28,339 nucleotides of DNA from NCBI GenBank assembly GCA_047618565.1, contig JBLHKW010000059.1, forward strand, positions 1-28,339, in the 5' to 3' direction. Below, one piece after another: positions 8,301-13,901 of this stretch (positions are counted from its first letter, which is position 1; each line of letters begins with the position of its first letter). Under the pieces are notes generated by a model that worked only from the letters and a program-made list of their open reading frames with translations, was not told the DNA's origin and did no database searches. The translations under genes were made by a program, and so were the position numbers. Source of the stretch: JBLHKW01 sp047618565 (GTDB lineage: Bacteria; Planctomycetota; UBA1135; GCA-002686595).

Positions 8301-8567
8301 CACGACTATGCTCTCGTCCTGATGGACCTCCAGATGCCGATCATGGATGGACTCGAGGCCACACGTTTGATCCGCAACAAGGAAGAGGCCACGGGCAGCC
8401 ATGTGCCGATCATCGCCGTCACAGCCAACGTCCAGAACCTCGATCGCGAGAACAGCCTGGCGGCCGGAATGGACGACTTCATCATCAAGCCGCTCGAGAA
8501 GACCGAACTCCTGCGCGTTCTCGACCTGTTCCTTGGGGACACCCGCAGGGCACGACACGTGGCGTGA
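5307..8567 (+). CDS. Hybrid sensor histidine kinase with CHASE8-like sensor, HAMP and four receiver domains
   Basis: 1086 residues from the ATG at 5307, chosen because TM1 (about 11-34) follows directly; a GTG at 5208 would add 33 unlikely residues. The extracytoplasmic part (35-160) resembles CHASE8 sensors. TM2 is at about 162-183, then HAMP (184-236). HisKA has SHEIRTPMN with H263. The ATPase domain shows an N box near 376 (NLLSNSIKFT), DTGIGIP near 412 and GGTGLGLAIS near 440. Four receivers follow, with phospho-acceptors D554, D690, D829 and D1007. Receiver 1 is degenerate: the conserved Lys-Pro is Arg-Pro (ALTRPL). There is no HPt domain, so phosphotransfer must go to a separate protein. 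The stimulus is unknown. A PilZ-like gene follows on the same strand. Confidence 0.93.
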   Translation: MNFPSVSLKHKLTLVMMLTGCIGLALATLAISLFDSRDHSGRLERDLNVHATVVGVACTTALENDDSEALEEALEVFALSPRVLAARIFHLDGKPAGDYRAADVARAETGGLPERPVARDAIGATDNWIQAVAPIRSQGERIGTIYVRARSTSLTAHLMGYSTIILGALLGTLLVALLLARWLQDSVTTPVLALAEAARQVSVGNDYSVRVASEGRAEIGTLINSFNRMLAQVQGRDRALLASKERAEAAAVAKSQFLATMSHEIRTPMNGVIGMTGLLLDTGLDADQRELALTVRRSGKSLLAVINDILDFSKIESGSLEYEMISCDLHLLVEETLTMVAQAADEKSLELACMIQREVPTGVLCDPGRLRQVLLNLLSNSIKFTAKGSVVVIVSAEQQDDERAFVRFEVRDTGIGIPQERKHRLFRAFSQVDSSNTREYGGTGLGLAISKQIVEGLDGQIAVESEQGHGSTFWFRLPLQRDESTPTKYDALPESIGRARILIADDHPHNRSFISCWLREWGCDVSQARSGPEALGLINIGHAKGEPFDLILVDSVMPDTEGEPVVIDMQSIGHLEGTPVLPLTSISTRSWRTLKSSGARSALTRPLTRRQLHTAVLTELSDEHAGVTAPVAPLRSGNRLRVLIAEDSIANQSHVAQVVADLGYRSETVANGFEALKAIRNMDFDIVLMDTQMPEMDGLEAARRIREYEQGSDRHVTIIAMTARRADRDHDLILEAGADDCVAKPISRENLRRSILQLVTARDPEPAASPPKVKDRGGAAILIAEDNPINQRFAERVVQSLGFATVLVENGAEAVEAAAQREFALVLMDLMMPKMDGFESTRRLRELEVDTKRHLPIVALTAHATTDARTRSEEAGADEFLTKPIDSEQLAEVIERLATQPETADAPTADEDISEPAHHLRLVSDGGISSVPKPDPDDKDGERARVSESTTGTAAAQRLLVVEDTPINQKVLVRTLAKHGFESDVCNNGLEAIEALERHDYALVLMDLQMPIMDGLEATRLIRNKEEATGSHVPIIAVTANVQNLDRENSLAAGMDDFIIKPLEKTELLRVLDLFLGDTRRARHVA

Positions 8568-8673
8568 GCCCGCGCCAGCAGGCCGCCAAACGTCTTTGGC
8601 GAGCTGGCCCTGCCAGCGAGTCAAGCTGCGCGGGGCGATCGGTCGATCAAACCATGGTCGATCAATCCATGAT

Positions 8674-8689
8674 GGAGGGCCGGAGTATG
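8674..8689 (+). promoter_or_regulatory. Shine-Dalgarno deciding the PilZ-like start
   Basis: GGAGG at 8674-8678 lies eight bases before the ATG at 8687. It is among the best ribosome binding sites in the window. It argues against the longer reading from the GTG at 8564 that overlaps the kinase stop. Confidence 0.65.
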
Positions 8690-8974
8690 GACGAGCCGAA
8701 AGCCGAGAACGAGACCAGTACCGAAGATCGCCGCGGGGCACCGCGCAACGCCGCGAATCGGCCGATGTCCCTGACCATCGATGGGGCGATCATGAGCGGG
8801 CAGTCACGTGACCTGTCCAACTCCAGCGTGTTCTTCCTGTCCGACGATGAGATGCGCATGGTTGTACGTTTCACCGACGAGCAGGGTGACGGGCGCCCGC
8901 GGACCGGCCGTCTGATCCGCTACCAGAGCATGCCCGATGCGGGCTCGGGCTGGGCGATCGAGTTCGACGACTGA
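8687..8974 (+). CDS. Small PilZ-like protein with degenerate c-di-GMP motif
   Basis: 95 residues. PilZ features are RRGAPR (15-20), matching the RRxxxR arginine motif, and RDLSNSS (41-47), which sits where (D/N)xSxxG is expected but ends in Ser (S47) instead of Gly. The ending GWAIEFDD is typical of the final PilZ strand. No membrane segment, so it is a cytosolic single-domain protein. It lies about 120 bases after the kinase on the same strand and may be co-transcribed. With the arginine motif intact but the Gly lost, c-di-GMP binding is uncertain; it could be a low-affinity receptor or a non-binding PilZ. The frame is open back to a GTG at 8564, but the added N-terminus looks noncoding. Confidence 0.72.
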   Translation: MDEPKAENETSTEDRRGAPRNAANRPMSLTIDGAIMSGQSRDLSNSSVFFLSDDEMRMVVRFTDEQGDGRPRTGRLIRYQSMPDAGSGWAIEFDD

Positions 8975-9127
8975 ACGGACAGTAGTCTGCGGCGAGAGTC
9001 GCGGACACCCGCAACCCTTTGCGCCGGCGTGTGGCAGGATCCAGTGATCTGTGAGAGGATCGCCTATCCAGGATCCCGATCGACCGCCGCCGAGGGTGCC
9101 TCGCGGCCCACCACGAGGCAAGGAAAC

Positions 9128-11146
9128 ATGCGTTTGCTATCCGTTCTTCTGACGGGTGTCGTCAGCTGTCTACTTCCGACCGCCGCACTGACCCAGGGCA
9201 GCGACAGCTGCGCGAACTCCCAGAGTGTCGTCGGAATCGGGACCTTCCCCTTCGACAACACCGCGGCCGGGACCGATGGCCTGGCACACCCGCTCTGCGA
9301 CGCCTTCGGCGCCGACCAGATCAGCAACGACGTGTGGTTTCGCTGGACGGCACCTACGTCCGAGGCCTACACGATCCAGACCTGCGGAACCACGGCGGTG
9401 GACACGCGACTGGCCGTCTACGACAGCACGACCTGTCCGACCGGCGCGCCCGTTGCGTGCGCCGACGATAGCTGCAACATTCAGAGCCTCGTCTTCTTCG
9501 ACGCCCTGGCCGGAACCACCTACCTGATCCGGCTCGGATGCTTTCCGGGCACGCCGGGGGGTACCGGAACCCTCGACATCGCGCTCGGAGGAGGCGCCGG
9601 CGACTGTGACTCACCGGCGACGGGTCCGGATGTGATCGTCGGAGACGTGAACGGCGTCGCGAACTGGGGTGCGAGCGGCAGCCTGGCCGGGTATTCCCTC
9701 GGCACGACGTCCTGCAACATCGGCAGTGAGGAGCTGCAATGGCAGGCGAACAACCCCAATCACCCGGTCATCGCGCAGAACATCTACCGCCTCGAGAACG
9801 GTCGCCTGGAGCAGCTAGGGCTCAGCTGGCTGAAGCACGGCTTCACTGCCCTGCAAGGCAACCTGTGCTGTGACTGCACCTCGTCCGGTACCGGGTCGCG
9901 ACTGGGTGTCGGGTGCTCTGACCCCTATGGCGCAGGACTCAACGGCAGCCAGGGTGGACTCGGCCCGCGCTTCGAGGTCAACCCCGTCACGGGTGCATTC
10001 AACTATCCGTTCGCCTTCCAGGGCCAGAACGGTAACGCCGTGTTCAAGCGTATCCGCATCGCGCACACGGACCTCGACCCGGCCCTGCACCCCACGGCCG
10101 AGTATATCGGCGAGGCACAGTACATCACGCCGGACGACGCCACCGCCGACAACGACAACAACAACTGCTCCTACCGATCGATCTTCGTGGGCGCCTTCAA
10201 CGGCTCGTCGTGGAACCTGTTCCTGACCGGTCTCACGCACCGCGAGGATCCCGCGATCCAGGCCTGGCAAGACCGCATTCCCACCGTCCAGCTCGAAGAC
10301 GTTCAGGTGCCGGGCGACGGGCTCCTGATCCTGGGCAGTCACGCCACCGACAACGGCGACGGCACCTGGCGCTACGAGTACGCGGTATTCAACATGAACT
10401 CCGATCGCTGTGGCCAGCGTTTCAGCGTGCCGGTAGCTGCGTCCGCGAGCGTCACGGGAATCGGATTCCACGATGTGACCTACCACTCCGGTGAGCCCTT
10501 CGACGGGACCGACTGGGGCAGCAGCGTCAATTCAGGCTCCGTATCCTGGGAGACGGCCACCCACGCGAGCAACCCCAACGCGAACGCTCTGCGCTGGGGG
10601 ACGCTCTACAACTTCTGGTTCGACGCCGATGTAGCGCCAACGGCGGGCCTGGTCAGCCTGGGCCTCTTCAAGCCCGGCACGCCTACCATGATGCTGGTCG
10701 ATGCCTCCGTCCCGAGTGGCGACGGCGCACCCCTGAACTACTGTCAAACCTCACCGAATTCCGCGGGCAGCGGAGCCATCATTGGTTCCATCGGGAGCAC
10801 CAGCATCTCCACCAACATCTTCGCACTCGAGGCGACCGGCGTGATCCCCAGCGGCTTCGGTCTCTTCTACTACGGTCCGCAGCAGGTCCAGACACCCTTC
10901 GGAAACGGCTTCCGCTGCGTCGGCGCCAGTGGGGGAGGCACGCACCGCCTCAACCCACCGATTCAGGCCGATGGCTCCGGCTTCGTGAATCGAGCCGTCG
11001 ATTTCACGGCGCCGCCCGCAGTCTCGGGCAGCGGTGCCATCAGTGCAGGGAGCACCTGGAACTTCCAGTACTGGTACCGCGACGGCGCGGGTGGCGGCCT
11101 CGGATTCAACCTGTCCGACGGGCTGAGTGCGACCTTCGCGCCCTGA
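9128..11146 (+). CDS. Large secreted protein with planctomycete-type modules
   Basis: 672 residues. The ATG at 9128 is preceded by GAGGCAAGGAAAC and starts a clear signal peptide (RLLSVLLTGVVSCLLPTAALTQ), so the open frame back to 9029 is not used. Three parts follow. Residues about 24-160 form a PPC-like beta-sandwich (DVWFRWTAPTSEAYTIQTCG, DTRLAVYDSTTC). Residues about 165-530 form a Cys-containing module (GPDVIVGD, HPVIAQNIYRL, SWLKHGF, GVGCSDPYGAGLNGSQ). Residues about 537-672 form a terminal module opening with YCQTSPNSAGSGA and ending near WNFQYWYRDGAG. I recognise the last two as recurring in secreted proteins of Planctomycetota, without assigned function. No catalytic motif is evident. 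Surface or matrix location is inference. Confidence 0.82.
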   Translation: MRLLSVLLTGVVSCLLPTAALTQGSDSCANSQSVVGIGTFPFDNTAAGTDGLAHPLCDAFGADQISNDVWFRWTAPTSEAYTIQTCGTTAVDTRLAVYDSTTCPTGAPVACADDSCNIQSLVFFDALAGTTYLIRLGCFPGTPGGTGTLDIALGGGAGDCDSPATGPDVIVGDVNGVANWGASGSLAGYSLGTTSCNIGSEELQWQANNPNHPVIAQNIYRLENGRLEQLGLSWLKHGFTALQGNLCCDCTSSGTGSRLGVGCSDPYGAGLNGSQGGLGPRFEVNPVTGAFNYPFAFQGQNGNAVFKRIRIAHTDLDPALHPTAEYIGEAQYITPDDATADNDNNNCSYRSIFVGAFNGSSWNLFLTGLTHREDPAIQAWQDRIPTVQLEDVQVPGDGLLILGSHATDNGDGTWRYEYAVFNMNSDRCGQRFSVPVAASASVTGIGFHDVTYHSGEPFDGTDWGSSVNSGSVSWETATHASNPNANALRWGTLYNFWFDADVAPTAGLVSLGLFKPGTPTMMLVDASVPSGDGAPLNYCQTSPNSAGSGAIIGSIGSTSISTNIFALEATGVIPSGFGLFYYGPQQVQTPFGNGFRCVGASGGGTHRLNPPIQADGSGFVNRAVDFTAPPAVSGSGAISAGSTWNFQYWYRDGAGGGLGFNLSDGLSATFAP

Positions 11147-11171
11147 CCGAGTTGCACAGCCCCAGCGCGGG

Positions 11172-11191
11172 CCCGGAGTTCAAGCTCCGGG
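11172..11191. terminator. Hairpin between convergent genes
   Basis: A seven-base perfect stem, CCCGGAG/CTCCGGG with loop TTCAAG, overlaps the stop of the DUF218 gene and lies 25 bases after the stop of the secreted protein gene. There is no U-run on either side, so this is only a possible terminator. Confidence 0.4.
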
Positions 11192-11935
11192 TCTGCGTCT
11201 GATTCGCAGGGCATAGTAGGCCCGTCCTAGCCACTCGTGCAGAGCCCAGGAACTCTCCTGGAGCGAGCGCGCCGACGGGACGAATGCCGCCAGGCCGGGC
11301 TGTGGCCAGTCCCTGAACGCGGTGGGAGCGGGCACGACCTCAAGCCCCGTGGAGCGAAACGCCGCCAGCGCCCTGGGCATGTGCCAGGCGTGGGTGACCA
11401 GGAGCACCCGTTCGATCCCATCGCTTCGCAACAGGCGCGCGGACTCGCGGGCGTTTCCGAGTGTGTCGCTCGAGCGACCCTCGACATGGCGCACGGGCAA
11501 GCCGAATTCCTGCTCGAGCACACGCTGCATGAGCACCGCCCGCGGCGCGACATCGGGCCGTGAGGCGCCGCCGGTGACGAGCAGGGGCAGGTCGGTCTGA
11601 CGCGCGAGGTGGGCGCCATAGCGCAGGCGCTCCAGGGTCAACCGCCCAACGGTAGCGGTGCCGTACTCCGGCGCCCAGCTGACGGCGTCTGCCGACAGGA
11701 TCACGATCGCCTGGGGCGCCAGGGCGGACGGATCCGCGAGCGGCGGCGTGGACTGCAAGCTCCGCAAGAGCCCTGCGGCGCACCACGGAATGCAGAGCAA
11801 TACCAGGAATGACGTCCCGACGATCATCATCCAGCGCCCGAGCGGGCGCCGACGCCGCGCCACAAGCCATCCCGCCCCAACGAGCAGGAAGAGACAGGCT
11901 GGCACGGACACCAGGAGCTTCAGCACGTACAGCAT
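11180..11935 (-). CDS. DUF218 (YdcF/ElyC/SanA-like) inner-membrane protein
   Basis: 251 residues with two hydrophobic segments (about 4-25 and 34-58), then a soluble domain carrying the DUF218 signatures: AIVILSADAV (76-85), LLVTGGAS (118-125), RSSDTLGNARES (154-165), VLLVTHAWHMPRALAAF (177-193) and a C-terminal amphipathic stretch LQESSWALHEWLGRAYY. The best-studied relatives, ElyC and SanA of E. coli, are linked to envelope integrity and peptidoglycan or lipid-carrier metabolism; their exact chemistry is unresolved. The ATG at 11935 has AAGGA four bases upstream. It follows the coiled-coil gene by 37 bases on the same strand, so the two are probably co-transcribed, suggesting a shared envelope role (inference). 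Confidence 0.87.
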   Translation of the reverse strand: MLYVLKLLVSVPACLFLLVGAGWLVARRRRPLGRWMMIVGTSFLVLLCIPWCAAGLLRSLQSTPPLADPSALAPQAIVILSADAVSWAPEYGTATVGRLTLERLRYGAHLARQTDLPLLVTGGASRPDVAPRAVLMQRVLEQEFGLPVRHVEGRSSDTLGNARESARLLRSDGIERVLLVTHAWHMPRALAAFRSTGLEVVPAPTAFRDWPQPGLAAFVPSARSLQESSWALHEWLGRAYYALRIRRRPGA

Positions 11936-11972
11936 GCGGTCCTTCCCGGAGGCATGTAGCCTCGTTGAGGGA

Positions 11973-13736
11973 TCAGGCCTTCGACTCGAGCTGCGCGATC
12001 ACGTCCCCCGCGGCCTCCATGAAGAGGTACAGGTCGCGCACGCGAGCCTCGAGCCGGTCCAGGTCGCACTCCTGCTCGCACAGGGCTTCATTGTACGCAC
12101 CATCGAGCCGATCGAGGCGCTCCTCCTGGCTCTGCATGCCAGCGGAGACCTCATCGAGCTCGTCGAACAGCTCGAGCAGTTGCCGCTGGCGCTCGGCCCT
12201 CTCGCGCCGCAGGGCCTTGGGATCCGCGCCCGCCTCGCGAACGACGTCCTCGGCCTCGGCCAGCTCCTCGCGCAGACCACGAGTGGTGCTCGCGGCCCGC
12301 TTCTTCGAACGCTCCAGCGCGCTGCAGCGCTCCTCCATCTCGTCGAGCAGTACGGACTTCTGCCCGAGCTCGTCGTGAACCGTCTCCAGGTCCGCAACCC
12401 GCGTGCGCAGGACCTCGATCTGCTCGTCCTTCTTGCTTCGGATGGAGTCGCAGCGCTGCTCGAACGTCGTGGCGCGCTTCTCGGACTCGGCGAGCTCGCT
12501 CTCGTGCGCTATGCGCTCGGCTTCGGATTGCGCGAGAGCGCGCTGGGCCTGCTCGGCAGTGCTGGCGCCGTCGACCTGCGCCTGGTCCATCTGCGAGCAA
12601 CGAGCCTCGAGCTCCTGCACGCGGCCGCGCGCGTCGCCGAGCTCATCGGCAAGCGGTGACAGCTCGGCAACCCGCTGCTCGAGCTGGGCACACATCTGTT
12701 TGCTCTCGGTCGCGGCAGCCTGCGTCGCGCCCGCGTGCTCACGCTCCCAAGTCTCCAGCTCCGCGACCCGGGCCTCCAGCGTCTGCACCTCGTCGGCCCG
12801 GCCCTGTTGCGCCGCGCCTTGCTGCCCCTCGATCTCCGCAACGCGGCCGTGCGCCTCCCGCAGCTGCTCGACCAGCGGGGAGAGTTCGTCCACGCGCTGC
12901 TCCAGTCCGCAACGCACGCGGTCGCTCTCACTGGTTGCGGCCTCGTGATCACCGCGCAACTCGTCGCAAGTGTTCTCCAGCTGCTGAATACGCTCGTCGG
13001 CGGTTGCAAGCTGCTCGACGTAGGGTGAGAGGGCTGCCACACGCTCGCGCAACGCATTGAGCTCGGCGCGCTGTTCAGAGTGACCGCCATCCTCCATGGA
13101 GTCGAAGGCGTCCGCCACCGCAGCCCGCACAGAGGGCTCGACGGCGACGGCCGTGGAAGCGCCGTCGAATTCCGCCTCGTAACGCGCAACGCTCGCCGCC
13201 AGCTGACCGATCATGATCTCCTGTTGCTGGATCTGCGTGTCCTTCACGCCCTGAGAGCTGACGAGCCCGCCGCGCAGCTCCTGCATCTCCTGCTCCAGAT
13301 TGCGCCGCCCGAGTGCGTCCTCGACCGGTGCCGCACCCACGTCGTGCAGGAAGTTCTCGAGCGCGCCCTCGAGCTGCGTCAACGCCCCGCCCTCGGCAAG
13401 GGCGTGGTCAATGGTTCGCTCCAGACAGGCTTCCAGCTCCTGAATGCGCTGCTCCTTCTGGACGATCTCCCGGTTCGCGCGCGCCTCCTCGTGATCAAAC
13501 TGAGCGATGGCGCGCGTGATGCGGCCCTCGAGCTCCATGAAGGCGTCGTAGCGCTCGTCGATCTCGGCCAGGATCTCATCCTGGAAATCACGGGCATCGT
13601 TGCGTTGCTGCCGGGCCGTGAGCTGGGTGCCCACGCACCAACCGCCGATGCTTGAGAGGGCTGAATACGAGAGCGTCGAAAGGAGGGGCAAGATAGGACT
13701 CGCTGGTTCAGGGGTGCCCGTCGCGGGGCGGCGCAA
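11973..13736 (-). CDS. Membrane-anchored long coiled-coil protein
   Basis: 587 residues, not a family I can name. Near the N-terminus is one hydrophobic stretch (about 14-35, LPLLSTLSYSALSSIGG), and nearly all the rest is Glu/Gln/Ala/Arg/Leu-rich heptad-like helix. A segment containing LEQRVxELSPLxxxL occurs three times, 49 and then 74 residues apart, showing internal duplication. No Walker A motif, so this is not an SMC ATPase. The start is uncertain: TTG at 13736 is the first possible after an in-frame TAA, a second TTG lies 15 codons in, and the first ATG codon is residue 68, beyond the membrane segment. It precedes the DUF218 gene by 37 bases. A structural or scaffolding role at the envelope is plausible but unproven. 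Confidence 0.72.
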   Translation of the reverse strand: MRRPATGTPEPASPILPLLSTLSYSALSSIGGWCVGTQLTARQQRNDARDFQDEILAEIDERYDAFMELEGRITRAIAQFDHEEARANREIVQKEQRIQELEACLERTIDHALAEGGALTQLEGALENFLHDVGAAPVEDALGRRNLEQEMQELRGGLVSSQGVKDTQIQQQEIMIGQLAASVARYEAEFDGASTAVAVEPSVRAAVADAFDSMEDGGHSEQRAELNALRERVAALSPYVEQLATADERIQQLENTCDELRGDHEAATSESDRVRCGLEQRVDELSPLVEQLREAHGRVAEIEGQQGAAQQGRADEVQTLEARVAELETWEREHAGATQAAATESKQMCAQLEQRVAELSPLADELGDARGRVQELEARCSQMDQAQVDGASTAEQAQRALAQSEAERIAHESELAESEKRATTFEQRCDSIRSKKDEQIEVLRTRVADLETVHDELGQKSVLLDEMEERCSALERSKKRAASTTRGLREELAEAEDVVREAGADPKALRRERAERQRQLLELFDELDEVSAGMQSQEERLDRLDGAYNEALCEQECDLDRLEARVRDLYLFMEAAGDVIAQLESKA

Positions 13737-13901
13737 TGCGACATCCTGAGTTCGTCCTGAAACCGGGTCCTTTCTTTAGCTCCGATCGCAAAACCAAACG
13801 GGCCACCACGACACCACGACGGACGGACGGAAGATTTTTCCGATGCGCGCCGCCGCGAGGGAGTCCCGCCATCGCAGCGCAGCCCTCGCGCCCGGCGCGC
13901 G

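Noticed and set aside
8564..8686. GTGA stop/start overlap coupling the kinase to the PilZ-like gene
   Set aside because: An attractive coupling signal, but the ATG at 8687 has GGAGG at ideal spacing and the extra 41 residues look noncoding.
11658..12659. 333-residue plus-strand frame antisense to the DUF218 and coiled-coil genes
   Set aside because: It is a shadow of high-GC coding sequence: Leu/Ala/Glu-rich complement of the coiled coil, spanning two well-supported minus-strand genes and with no recognisable domain.
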